This document shows, piece by piece, positions 8,702 to 18,644 of a stretch of DNA of 64,000 bases. The stretch comes from Tsukamurella sp040611135 (GTDB lineage: Bacteria; Actinomycetota; Actinomycetes; Mycobacteriales; Mycobacteriaceae), in assembly GCF_040611135.1 (NCBI RefSeq), contig NZ_JBEXNL010000004.1, positions 186,001-250,000 on the forward strand, read 5' to 3'. Position 1 is the first letter of the stretch. Every line of letters begins with the position of its first letter. Position numbers and translations under genes: made by a program. Under the pieces are notes generated by a model, which made no database searches, was not told the DNA's origin, and worked only from the letters and a program-made list of their open reading frames with translations.

Positions 8702-9955
8702 ATGGCCAACGGGATCGACGCGCGACCGGATGTGCTCAGTGTGGTCGACAAGGCAGTCCCCGCGTGGGCGAACGGCATGAACACCGCTGATTTCCTCGGT
8801 CGCGCGCCGCACCTGGCCGATCTCTCCACGCCCGTCCTCGTGCTGGATCGGGCCGCCATGGCCGGCAATGTCGCCGAGTTCGCCCGCTGGACCGCGGCGC
8901 ACGGTTTCGACCTCGAGCCACACGGCAAGACCACGATGGCCCCGGCCCTGTGGCAGGACCAGCTCGACGCGGGGTCCACCGCCATCACCATCGCCAACCT
9001 CCCGCAGCTGCAGGTCGCCGTCGCCGCCGGGTTCCGGAACCTGCACGTGGCCAACGCCATCGCCGATCCGGCGGGCCTGCGCTGGCTGGGCGAGGCGCTG
9101 GACGCGGACGCGGCGCTCGAGGTCGTGCTGTGGGCCGACGGGGTCGGCACCGTCGACGCGCTCGAGCGAGGCCTGGCGGGCGCGACGCGGCAGCCGACCG
9201 TGCTCGTCGAGCTCGGCGGGCAGGGCGGCCGGACGGGCGCGCGGAGCGTGGACGAGGGGTTCGAGATCGGACGGCGCATCGCGGCGTCGGACCGCCTCCG
9301 CCTCGGCGGCGTCACGGGGTACGAGGGCGCGTTCGCGCACGACACGAGCGCCGAGGCGCTCACCACGGTCGACGACTACCTCCGCGGGCTGCTCGAACTG
9401 CATGCCCGGCTGCGTCCGCTCTACCCCGAGGGCCGGATCGTCGTGTCCGCCGGCGGCAGCGCGTACTTCGACCGGGTCGCCGCGATCCTCGGCGGGATCG
9501 ACGACGCCCGCGTCGTCGTCCGATCGGGGGCGTACATCATCCACGACGACGGCTTCTACCGCGGCATCACGCCGTCCGGCCGTGCGGCTGACGCGCCGCG
9601 GCTGCGGTCGGCCATGCACGTGTGGGCCCGGGTCATCTCCCGGCCCGAGCCCGGGCTCGCTCTGCTCGACGTGGGCCGCCGCGACGTCTCCTTCGACGAG
9701 GGCCTGCCCGAACCGCAGGTGGCGGCCGCGGGGCTCGGCGCCGAGACCCGCCCGATCGACGCGGTGATCACGGCCGTCAACGACCAGCACGCCTTCCTCC
9801 GGCTCGCCGCCGAGGACCCGCTGGTCGTGGGCGACGTCGTGCGGCTCGGGCTGAGCCACCCCTGCACCGTCTTCGACAAGTGGCGGGTGATCCCGGTCGT
9901 CGCGGACGACGGCCAGGACCCCCAGGTCGTCGACGTCATCTCCACGTACTTCTAG
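8702..9955 (+). CDS. D-serine-dehydratase-like PLP enzyme (fold type III), possible D-glucosaminate dehydratase
   Basis: A 417-residue PLP enzyme of the alanine-racemase-fold DSD / D-threonine-aldolase superfamily. The PLP lysine is Lys76 in EPHGKTTMAP. The C-terminal H-x-C pair (His386, Cys388 in LSHPCTVFD) matches the zinc ligands of eukaryotic-type D-serine dehydratase. Family members remove water and ammonia from D-configured 2-amino-3-hydroxy acids. Its neighbours (D-aminoacylase, RidA, KDG kinase, KDPG aldolase, GntP) point to D-glucosaminate as substrate, giving 2-keto-3-deoxygluconate. D-serine or D-threonine are the alternatives. Confidence 0.83.
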   Translation: MANGIDARPDVLSVVDKAVPAWANGMNTADFLGRAPHLADLSTPVLVLDRAAMAGNVAEFARWTAAHGFDLEPHGKTTMAPALWQDQLDAGSTAITIANLPQLQVAVAAGFRNLHVANAIADPAGLRWLGEALDADAALEVVLWADGVGTVDALERGLAGATRQPTVLVELGGQGGRTGARSVDEGFEIGRRIAASDRLRLGGVTGYEGAFAHDTSAEALTTVDDYLRGLLELHARLRPLYPEGRIVVSAGGSAYFDRVAAILGGIDDARVVVRSGAYIIHDDGFYRGITPSGRAADAPRLRSAMHVWARVISRPEPGLALLDVGRRDVSFDEGLPEPQVAAAGLGAETRPIDAVITAVNDQHAFLRLAAEDPLVVGDVVRLGLSHPCTVFDKWRVIPVVADDGQDPQVVDVISTYF

Positions 9956-9966
9956 GGCGGGAACGC

Positions 9967-11568
9967 ATGCACGACATCCTGATCCGCGGCGCGGCCGTGG
10001 TCGACGGCACGGAGACGCCGCGCTACACCGCGGACGTCGCGATCGCCGGCGGCGTGATCGCCGCGATCGGCCGCGACCTCGGCGCGGCGCACCGCGTGAT
10101 CGACGCGGGAGGCCTGGTGCTCAGCCCCGGCTTCATCGACATGCACGCCCACTCCGACCTGCAGGTGCTCCTCAACCCGGCGCACCCGTCGCGGATCACC
10201 CAGGGCGTCACCTGCGAGGTCATCGGGCAGGACGGTCTGAGCTACGCACCCGTCTCCGACGAGACCCTCGCGGTGGTGCGTCGGCAGATCGCGGGCTGGA
10301 ACACCGACCCCGCGGACTTCGACTTCTCGTGGCGCACCGTCGGCGAGTACCTGGACCGGTTGGATGCGGCCGGCACCGCCACCAACCTCGCCTACCTCGT
10401 GCCGCACGGGCTGCTCCGCGCGCTCGCGCACGGCTTCGACGACGGTGTCGCCGCACCGGCCGAGGTGGAGCGGATGCAGGAGATCCTCGCGCGGGGCCTG
10501 CGCGAGGGCGCCGTCGGCCTCTCGACGGGCCTCACCTACACCCCGGCCATGTACGCGGACGACGCTGAGCTGGCCGCGCTCCTGCGCACCACGGGCGAAC
10601 TCGGCGGCTACTTCTCGCCGCACCACCGCAGCTACGGCGCGGGCGCCATGGAGGCCTACGCCGAGATGATCGACCTGTCGCGGCGCACCGGCTGCCCGCT
10701 GCACCTCGCGCACGCCACGCTGAACTTCGGCCCGAACAAGGGGCGTGCGCCGGAACTGCTCGCGCTGCTCGACGAGGCGGTCGCCGCGGGCGCGGACATC
10801 TCGCTCGACACCTACCCCTATCTGCCCGGTGCCACCACGTTGGCCGCGATCCTGCCCAGTTGGGCGGCGTCCGGCGGGGCCGATGCTACCCTCGAACGCC
10901 TCCGCGACCCCCAACCGCTGGCCCGGATCCGGGAACACCTCGAGCACACCGGCTCCGACGGCTGCCACGGCGTGATCGCCGAGTGGGAGACCATCGAGAT
11001 CAGCGGTGTCGGCAACGAGGCGCTCTCGCACTACGTGGGCCGGACCATCGCGCAGATCGCCGCCGACGAGGCTCGCGACCCGTTCGAGGTCTGCGTCGGC
11101 ATCCTCCTCGAGGACCGCTTGGCCACGGGGATCCTGCAGCACGTGGGCCACGAGGAGAACGTGCGCGCCATCATGGGGCACCCCACGCACACCGGCGGCA
11201 GTGACGGTCTGCTCGTCGGCGGTAAGCCACACCCTCGCGCATGGGGCACCTTCGCCCGGTACCTCGGGCACTACAGCCGTGACCTGGGGCTGATGAGCCT
11301 CGAGGAGTGCGTCGGCCACCTCACGGGCCGTCCCGCCCGGCGCCTGAAGCTGGTCCGACGGGGCCTCGTCCGCGAGGGCTACGCCGCCGACCTGGCGCTG
11401 TTCGACCCCGACGCGGTGATCGACCGCGCCACCTACGACGCCCCGCGCACGCCCGCCGCGGGGTTCACACACGTCCTCGTGCGCGGCGTCCCCGCGCTCG
11501 ACGACGGCGAACCCACCGGCGCGCTCGCGGGCGGCGCGCTGCGACTGACCGACGAAGGGGTCCTGTGA
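9967..11568 (+). CDS. N-acyl-D-amino-acid deacylase (D-aminoacylase)
   Basis: A 533-residue amidohydrolase that removes the acyl group from N-acyl-D-amino acids. The metal motif HAH lies in PGFIDMHAHSDL (His60, His62). Cys83 in GVTCEVIGQDG corresponds to the metal-bridging cysteine of Alcaligenes D-aminoacylase. Later His positions occur in FSPHHRSYG and LHLAHATL, and the catalytic Asp is in GGSDGLLVGG. The C-terminus returns to the small beta domain. The gene begins 11 bases after the dehydratase gene, and its stop overlaps the aldolase start. Here it could deacylate N-acetyl-D-glucosaminate, itself an N-acyl-D-amino acid. Confidence 0.88.
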   Translation: MHDILIRGAAVVDGTETPRYTADVAIAGGVIAAIGRDLGAAHRVIDAGGLVLSPGFIDMHAHSDLQVLLNPAHPSRITQGVTCEVIGQDGLSYAPVSDETLAVVRRQIAGWNTDPADFDFSWRTVGEYLDRLDAAGTATNLAYLVPHGLLRALAHGFDDGVAAPAEVERMQEILARGLREGAVGLSTGLTYTPAMYADDAELAALLRTTGELGGYFSPHHRSYGAGAMEAYAEMIDLSRRTGCPLHLAHATLNFGPNKGRAPELLALLDEAVAAGADISLDTYPYLPGATTLAAILPSWAASGGADATLERLRDPQPLARIREHLEHTGSDGCHGVIAEWETIEISGVGNEALSHYVGRTIAQIAADEARDPFEVCVGILLEDRLATGILQHVGHEENVRAIMGHPTHTGGSDGLLVGGKPHPRAWGTFARYLGHYSRDLGLMSLEECVGHLTGRPARRLKLVRRGLVREGYAADLALFDPDAVIDRATYDAPRTPAAGFTHVLVRGVPALDDGEPTGALAGGALRLTDEGVL

Positions 11569-12209
11569 CCGTGTCCGAATCCACCGCCGGGGCGCCCGGC
11601 CTGCTCCACGACCTCGCCACCGACCGGGCGCTCACCGTGGTGCGCGCGCCCGCGCTGCCCGACGCCGCGGCCCTGTGCCGTGCCCTCGCCGAGGGCGGCA
11701 TCCGCACCGTCGAGCTCACCTTCACCACTCCCGGCGTGCTCGGCCACCTGGAGCGCGCGGCCACCGTCGAGGGCACGAACCTCGGCGTCGGCACCGTCCG
11801 CACCGCCGCGCAGGCCCGCGACGCCGTGAACGCCGGCGCCCGGTTCCTCGTGACGCCCGACGTGAACGAGGAGGTCGCCGAGGCGGCCCGCGATCTCGGC
11901 ACCCCGATCTTCCTCGGCGCCCTCACCCCGACCGAGGTCGCCCGCGCCGCGGCGCTGGGCTCGGTCGCGGTGAAGATCTTCCCCGCCAAGGCCTTCGGCC
12001 CCGGCTATCTCAAGGACCTCCACGGCCCGTTCCCCGGCCTCCCGCTGCTGCCCTCGGGCGGCGTCAGTGAGGGCAATGCCCGCGAGTTCCTGGGCGCAGG
12101 CGCCGTCGCCGTCTGCGCCGGCACCTCCGTCGTACCCCCCGACGCCGTCGCCGCCGGCGACTGGGCCGACATCACCACCCGCGCCGCGCGCTTCGTCGCC
12201 GCGCTCTGA
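11565..12209 (+). CDS. 2-keto-3-deoxy-6-phosphogluconate (KDPG) aldolase
   Basis: A 214-residue class I aldolase of the Eda family that splits KDPG to pyruvate and glyceraldehyde 3-phosphate. The Schiff-base lysine lies in VKIFPAK (about Lys137). The catalytic Glu is in RTVELTFTTP (Glu50), and GVGTVRT matches the family's GAGTV strand. The GTG start overlaps the previous stop by four bases. It supplies the last step of the proposed pathway begun by the dehydratase and kinase. Confidence 0.9.
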   Translation: MTVSESTAGAPGLLHDLATDRALTVVRAPALPDAAALCRALAEGGIRTVELTFTTPGVLGHLERAATVEGTNLGVGTVRTAAQARDAVNAGARFLVTPDVNEEVAEAARDLGTPIFLGALTPTEVARAAALGSVAVKIFPAKAFGPGYLKDLHGPFPGLPLLPSGGVSEGNAREFLGAGAVAVCAGTSVVPPDAVAAGDWADITTRAARFVAAL

Positions 12210-12234
12210 CCCTTCCAGAACGGGAGAACCACCC

Positions 12235-13629
12235 ATGTCCTCGGTCATGCACTGGCTGCAGCACGAGACCGGGGGTCTATTGACCCTCGCCGCGGTATCG
12301 ATCGCGGTCCTGCTGCTCCTCATCATCAAGGTCAAGCTCGAGCCGTTCATCGCGCTGATCATCGTCTCGGTGGGGCTCGCGCTCGTCGCGGGCGTGTCCG
12401 TCGAGAAGCTCGTCGGGTCACCGCAGAAGGGGGCCGCGCAATCGATCCTGGAAACGGGCTTCGGCGGCATCCTCGGACACATCGCACCCATCATCGGCCT
12501 CGGAACCGTGCTCGGCGCGATCCTCGAACGCTCCGGCGGCGCCGACGTACTCACGAGCTGGCTGCTCAAGCTGTTCGGACCGAAGGGCGCACCGCTCGCG
12601 ATGGGTGTCACCGGCCTGATTCTGGGCATCCCGGTGTTCTTCGACATCGGCATCTTCATCCTCGCGCCGCTCGTCTACGTGGCCGCCAAGCGCGGTGGCA
12701 AGTCGCTGGTGATGTACGCGCTGCCCATGCTGGCCGGCCTGTCGATGACGCACGCCTTCCTGCCGCCCCATCCCGGTCCGGTGGCGGCCGCGGGCCTGCT
12801 GCACACCTCGCTCGGCTGGATCATCGTCATGGGTCTCGTCTGCGGCGTTCCCGCCTGGTTCGCCTCCGGCGTCGTGTGGGGTACCTGGATCGGCAAACGC
12901 GTCATCGTCGACGTCCCGGAGGAGCTGGTACCCGAGGAGAAGCACGCCTCCGCGAACCCGCCCGGCCTGGGCCTGATCGCCTTCGTGATCCTGGTCCCGA
13001 TGCTGCTGATCCTCGGCGCCACGTTCGGTAGCGTCACCCTGCAGCAGGGCTCGATGCCCTACTCGATCTTCGTCTTCCTGGGAACGCCGGCGATCGCGCT
13101 CACGATCGCCGTCGTGCTGGCCTTCTACCTGCTCGGGATCCGGCGCGGCATCACGGCGGTGCAGCTCGCCGAGATGACCGGCAACGCACTGCGGCCCATC
13201 GGCATGATCCTGCTCGTCGTCGGCGCCGGCGCGCTGTTCGGTGCCGTGCTCAAGGCGACCGGCGTCGGCACCGCGCTCACGCAGTCGATGAGCAACCTCG
13301 GCCTGCCGCTCATCGTGTCGGCTTACCTCGTCAGCTGCGCGCTGCGCATCGCCCAGGGTTCGGCGACGGTGGCGATCACCGCTACGGCAGGCATCATCGG
13401 CGAGACGGTGGCCGCGGGCAACTACTCGCAGGCGCAGATCGCGCTCATCGTGATCGCCATCTCGGCGGGCTCGATCATCCTCAGCCACGTCAACGACGGC
13501 GGCTTCTGGATCGTCGCGAAGTACTTCAACATGACGGTCAAGCAGACCCTCATGACGTGGTCCGTTCTCGAGACGGTCCTGTCCGTGGTCGGCTTCGCGA
13601 TGGTGCTCATCGTCTGGGCGATCGTCTAG
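12235..13629 (+). CDS. GntP-family permease (gluconate/sugar-acid or D-serine type)
   Basis: A 464-residue inner-membrane proton symporter with about 12-14 helices. GntP hallmarks are seen in GTVLGAILERSGGADVL, in the FLPPHPGP loop after helix five and in the C-terminal LSHVNDGGFW. The family includes gluconate transporters and the D-serine importer DsdX. As last gene of the cluster it probably imports the substrate, a gluconate-like D-2-amino acid in the proposed scheme. The ATG at 12235 has GGGAGAA upstream; longer in-frame extensions would overlap the aldolase gene. Confidence 0.92.
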   Translation: MSSVMHWLQHETGGLLTLAAVSIAVLLLLIIKVKLEPFIALIIVSVGLALVAGVSVEKLVGSPQKGAAQSILETGFGGILGHIAPIIGLGTVLGAILERSGGADVLTSWLLKLFGPKGAPLAMGVTGLILGIPVFFDIGIFILAPLVYVAAKRGGKSLVMYALPMLAGLSMTHAFLPPHPGPVAAAGLLHTSLGWIIVMGLVCGVPAWFASGVVWGTWIGKRVIVDVPEELVPEEKHASANPPGLGLIAFVILVPMLLILGATFGSVTLQQGSMPYSIFVFLGTPAIALTIAVVLAFYLLGIRRGITAVQLAEMTGNALRPIGMILLVVGAGALFGAVLKATGVGTALTQSMSNLGLPLIVSAYLVSCALRIAQGSATVAITATAGIIGETVAAGNYSQAQIALIVIAISAGSIILSHVNDGGFWIVAKYFNMTVKQTLMTWSVLETVLSVVGFAMVLIVWAIV

Positions 13630-13761
13630 CGCCGGGGCACCGCGGTGACCGGTATCGGCCGTCGCCGCGGTTCCCGCGCGCGGACGCGCTCGCGGCGATA
13701 CGTTTGAGCTCCGGCCCGCGCGATCCGCGGCGCCGCTCCGGACAGATGAGGTGAACTGAAG

Positions 13762-15402
<1,641 letters not shown>

Positions 15403-15446
15403 GCTTCTGACCTGGGAACTCGCCGACTGCCGCTATTGTGGTCGGC

Positions 15447-16205
15447 GTGAGCAAGCCTAAGAACGCCAAGTACGTTCCTGTCAAGCAGTCCAATACCATG
15501 ACCTACGTGCTGGGCGGCATCGCCGTCCTGGTCGTGATCGTGGTGGTCATCGGCGGCGTGCTGCTGGTCAGTAAGAACTCGGACAAGCCCTCGGACCAGG
15601 TCGCGAGCAAGCTCAACGCCGCGACCCCGACCTTCGTGCTCGGCAAGGACGACGCCAAGGTGACGCTGGACCTCTTCGAGGACCCGCTCTGCCCCGCGTG
15701 CGGCCAGATGGAGCAGGCGTACGGCGAGCAGATCGTCCAGGGCATCGAGGCGGGCACGATCAAGGCGCGGTACCGCATGGTCTCGTTCCTCAACCAGTCC
15801 AGCGCGTCGGGCGACTACTCGGACCGTGCCAACGCATCCTTCATCGCGATGGACAAGTCGTCGATGCCCGCCGACCAGAAGCAGAAGGCGATGCTCGCCG
15901 CGCACAAGGCACTGTTCAACAACCAGCCGCACGAGAAGGGCTCGCCGCAGTACGACGGCAAGGACCACTCGAACGCCGAGATCGCGACCATCGTCGGTGA
16001 CGCTGCCAAGGCCGCCGGCGCCGAGCTGCCCGCCGACGTGCTCGCGGCGATCCGCGATGGTAAGTACGTCGGCGATTCGGCGACGGCCGCCAGCGCCAAC
16101 AGCAAGCTGATGCAGGACATCGGCAGCTCCGGCACCCCCACCGTCGTGCACAACGGTGAGCTGATCACCGTGCAGGGCGACTGGCTGACCAAGCTGCTCA
16201 GCTGA
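15447..16205 (+). CDS. membrane-anchored DsbA-like thiol-disulfide oxidoreductase
   Basis: A 252-residue thioredoxin-fold protein with a short cytoplasmic N-terminus, one membrane helix (about residues 19-42) and an exported DsbA-like domain. The active site is CPAC at 82-85, and the cis-Pro loop is GTPTVVHNG near the end. It likely forms disulfides in exported proteins, as the mycobacterial DsbA-like proteins do. A -10-like TATTGT (15434-15439) ends seven bases before this GTG, suggesting a leaderless start here rather than at the GTG at 15438. Confidence 0.88.
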   Translation: MSKPKNAKYVPVKQSNTMTYVLGGIAVLVVIVVVIGGVLLVSKNSDKPSDQVASKLNAATPTFVLGKDDAKVTLDLFEDPLCPACGQMEQAYGEQIVQGIEAGTIKARYRMVSFLNQSSASGDYSDRANASFIAMDKSSMPADQKQKAMLAAHKALFNNQPHEKGSPQYDGKDHSNAEIATIVGDAAKAAGAELPADVLAAIRDGKYVGDSATAASANSKLMQDIGSSGTPTVVHNGELITVQGDWLTKLLS

Positions 16206-16226
16206 AACAACCGCTGACCAGCCGAT

Positions 16227-16256
16227 TTGGTGCACGCGAGCTGGCTCCTGTAATGT
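16227..16256 (+). promoter_or_regulatory. promoter of the tRNA-Ala gene
   Basis: TTGGTG (16227-16232), an 18-base spacer and TAATGT (16251-16256) form a reasonable sigma-A-type promoter about 38 bases before the tRNA. Confidence 0.5.
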
Positions 16257-16293
16257 TCTCCGGGCGGGAAACCGCAGGTGAACAACGCAATAC

Positions 16294-16366
16294 GGGGCTA
16301 TGGCGCAGCTGGTAGCGCACCACACTGGCAGTGTGGGGGTCAGGGGTTCGAGTCCCCTTAGCTCCA
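16294..16366 (+). tRNA. tRNA-Ala (anticodon GGC)
   Basis: The cloverleaf is complete: acceptor GGGGCTA with TAGCTCC, D-arm GCGCAGCTGGTAGCGC, anticodon loop CTGGCAG with anticodon GGC at 16327-16329, and T-arm AGGGGTTCGAGTCCCCT. The discriminator is A and CCA is not encoded. It reads GCC and GCU alanine codons. Confidence 0.97.
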
Positions 16367-16370
16367 CTAA

Positions 16371-16407
16371 CGAAATCCCCTCCGGGTGAACCCTGGAGGG
16401 GATTTCG
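16371..16407 (+). terminator. hairpin terminator after tRNA-Ala
   Basis: A 13-bp perfect stem (16371-16383 with 16395-16407, arm CGAAATCCCCTCC) followed by CGTTTTC. A diverged copy lies at 17278-17310. Confidence 0.8.
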
Positions 16408-16638
16408 CGTTTTCTGGAGTGAGGCAGGCCGTTTCCAGGGTCGACGTCAACGGTTGCAGGTCCGATCAACGCTCGTGAAAACCGTTGTCGCCGAGCGGAT
16501 GGCGAAGAAGTCCGGGGCGTCCTCTAGTGACCCGGACGTACGCAGGATTCAATATTTTACTTTCTGAAACCTCCACGGTGGAACGTGACCGCTGTCACAG
16601 TAGTGAAGGCAGTTGAACGTTCTATCGAGGAGCGCACC

Positions 16639-17118
16639 ATGAAAGTGTCGTTTCAGACAGCCAGGTTCGTCGTCGGAGACATGGCCCGATCCCTCGCCTT
16701 CTATGAGGGTGCGTTGGGAATGACCGTGGTCGGGAGGTCGCATTACAGCGATCCCGACATCGTCGAGGTGACCCTCGCTGACGGCGACGGTCGTCCGAGT
16801 CTCATCTTGCTCGCGGGGGAGGAGGCGCCGGTGCACTCGGGGATGTCGACGCACGGTCCGGTGGTCTTCTTCGTCGACGATGCGAACGCTGCGAACGACG
16901 AGCTCAAGGCGGGCGGCTACGAGCTCGCGTTCGATCCCCCCGTCGGCATCGGGCCCGCAGTCGCCGCCATGGCGGTCGACCCGGACGGCTATCAGATCGA
17001 GCTCGTGTCCATCTCCTCCGACATCGACCTCATCGCCGCGCAGGCGGAGGCGCATCCGGATGCCGAAGTGCACATGCCGCACCCGGTTCCCTGGATTCAC
17101 CAGGCCGTGCTCCGCTGA
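16639..17118 (+). CDS. VOC-family (glyoxalase/bleomycin-resistance fold) protein
   Basis: A 159-residue protein with the vicinal-oxygen-chelate beta-alpha-beta-beta-beta arrangement: an N-terminal module (VSFQTARFVVGDMARSLAFY) and a C-terminal module with HGPVVFFVDD and DPDGYQIELVS, whose His and Glu positions suit metal binding. Substrate is unknown; the family covers glyoxalases, dioxygenases and drug-binding proteins. The ATG at 16639 follows a GAGGAGCG site. It lies between two similar terminator copies and next to decayed sequence, so it may have arrived by transfer or be a relic of a larger unit. Confidence 0.83.
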   Translation: MKVSFQTARFVVGDMARSLAFYEGALGMTVVGRSHYSDPDIVEVTLADGDGRPSLILLAGEEAPVHSGMSTHGPVVFFVDDANAANDELKAGGYELAFDPPVGIGPAVAAMAVDPDGYQIELVSISSDIDLIAAQAEAHPDAEVHMPHPVPWIHQAVLR

Positions 17119-17277
17119 CGTCGCGGCCGTCACGGCACGGGGCGAACTCCGCGGACACGCCGCCCCGCATCGTCGGTGCGATCTCGTTGAGCCGAGCCAG
17201 TACTTGAGCCTTCGAGGCGCCGCGGTAGGGCGTGGGATCCAGGAGGGTTCGACAGGTGTTCAGTTAGATCCGCGAAT

Positions 17278-17336
17278 GAAATCCCTCCGGGTGAAGCTCG
17301 GAGGGATTTCGTGCGTCTGGAGTCGGGCGGACCGTG
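17278..17336. repeat. diverged copy of the tRNA-Ala terminator region
   Basis: This stretch of about 60 bases resembles 16371-16431 (stem, loop start GGGTGAA, TCTGGAGT, then a GGCCGT/GGACCGT end) with small indels. It contains its own 11-bp hairpin (17278-17288 with 17300-17310). The two copies flank the VOC gene in direct orientation, suggesting duplication or an old insertion. From here to about 17611 there is no convincing gene, only a weak tRNA-like fragment near 17333-17419. Confidence 0.6.
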
Positions 17337-17611
17337 GTGAACTTCACCGGTTCGCTGATCCACCACTTCGAGCACACGCCTGAGTGTGGACGGCAAGAGT
17401 TCGAATCCGCTCACCACATGGTTCGTGCGGTCTGACGTCCTCGAGCCGCCGGCGCTCACGACCATCGACCCCAATCTCGCTCACTGCGGCGAGATCCTCG
17501 AGAACACCGCGCCGGGGTGCTCCAGTTGGCATGCGTCCGCTGGACCTGCCTACTAAGAGACACTCCCCAGCTAGTGGCGAGCGTGCCACTGATGGCATGC
17601 GGGGCCGGTCC

Positions 17612-18415
17612 TCAACGTCGCCCATGTGCGGCGGGGCCGATGGCAGTCATCGGAGTCAACGGGTTGCCCGGTGCGATGTGTCCGCAGCTGGTCGGTGGGG
17701 GCTTGGAGGCGAAGCGGTCCTCGATGAATCCGATGCTCTCGGCCGCTGCGGGTAGCGCGGCGACAGTATGACTCGGGGCGGGGTACTCGATGTATTGCAC
17801 CGATGTGTTGCCTGAGGCGCAGTACTGCCGCAGCAGGGCGCGGACATCCGCCCCGATCGTCACACCGTCGCCGGCGCCGATGCCCGGTTGGTCGCCTGCC
17901 GTGTCCTCCAACCAGCCTCCGAGGCCCTGGGCGACCTGCAGTGGAATGGTGGGGGTCGGTTGCGAGCCGAGGTTGATTCGGTTCGCCGCGTCGACGAACG
18001 GCGTGACGCTGCGGGGGCCGCGAACTGCGGCTTGACCAGGTCTCTCCACTGCAATCCGAGGTACGGGTAGAGGACGTCCGCTATGGATGCTCGGTCGATT
18101 GCTGCGACGAGCGCTCGTCCGCGTTCGCTCAGGTAGGGGCTGAAATCGATGTTGTACGAGCGCGCGACGCCCGCAATAGCCATCGCGGCGACACCGGAGT
18201 ACCCGTAGAGTGCGACCTTCGTGCTGGACGAGAGCCCGGTGCCGCGACCTTCCCCGCCGCTCTGATCCCGTCGAGTGTGTTGTGGGCGTATTCCGGGCCG
18301 CCGCGAAGTGCGCCCGCTGGCCCTCGGTATCGGTGACGATCACCGGTAGGAACTCATGCGAGACGCGTCGAGAAGGCGGATCCGGCCCCGTCGGCGTGTA
18401 GTCCGAACGGATGAA
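17612..18415 (-). pseudogene. frameshifted remnant of a secretory-lipase-family gene
   Basis: Read leftwards, three frames together give a recognisable secretory lipase (LIP family) core: SHEFLPVIVTDTEGQ, then GPEYAHNTLDGIRAAGKVAA, then VALYGYSGVA with the G-x-S-x-G nucleophile, then DVLYPYLGLQWRDLVKPQ and finally GVTIGADVRALLRQYC with a C-terminal SHTVAA histidine. Frameshifts fall near 18315, 18240 and 18020. The N-terminal signal region is not found. Function is almost certainly lost. Base composition is a little lower in GC than in the neighbours. The gap 18416-18644 holds no gene that could be supported. Confidence 0.8.
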
Positions 18416-18644
18416 TCTCTTCCGGCGCCCGAGGTGTGGTCGCGCGCAGTCCGGGGCGTTGACCTGCTTGAAGATTCAACCGCCTCTCGCCCTCCAGGCT
18501 GTGTTTGCGATATCACTACATATATTTGGTAACGCCCATGTGTTTCACTACGAAGGGCCAGGTGTCCGATGGTGCGAACAGTGAGGGGGCGTTGGTGGAG
18601 AACTCGCCGATGCTGACCGTGGTCGTCGATGCCCGAGTGTCGTC

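Noticed and set aside
8702..13629. Simple D-serine utilisation operon
   Set aside because: It would explain the PLP enzyme, GntP (DsdX-like) and the deacylase, but not the KDG-type kinase and KDPG aldolase in the same tightly packed cluster.
17333..17419. tRNA-like fragment with acceptor-like GTGGTG/CACCAC and a GTTCGAATC T-loop
   Set aside because: T-stem pairs poorly, the anticodon loop has the wrong size and the D-arm is not seen. At best a decayed tRNA, too weak to list as a gene.
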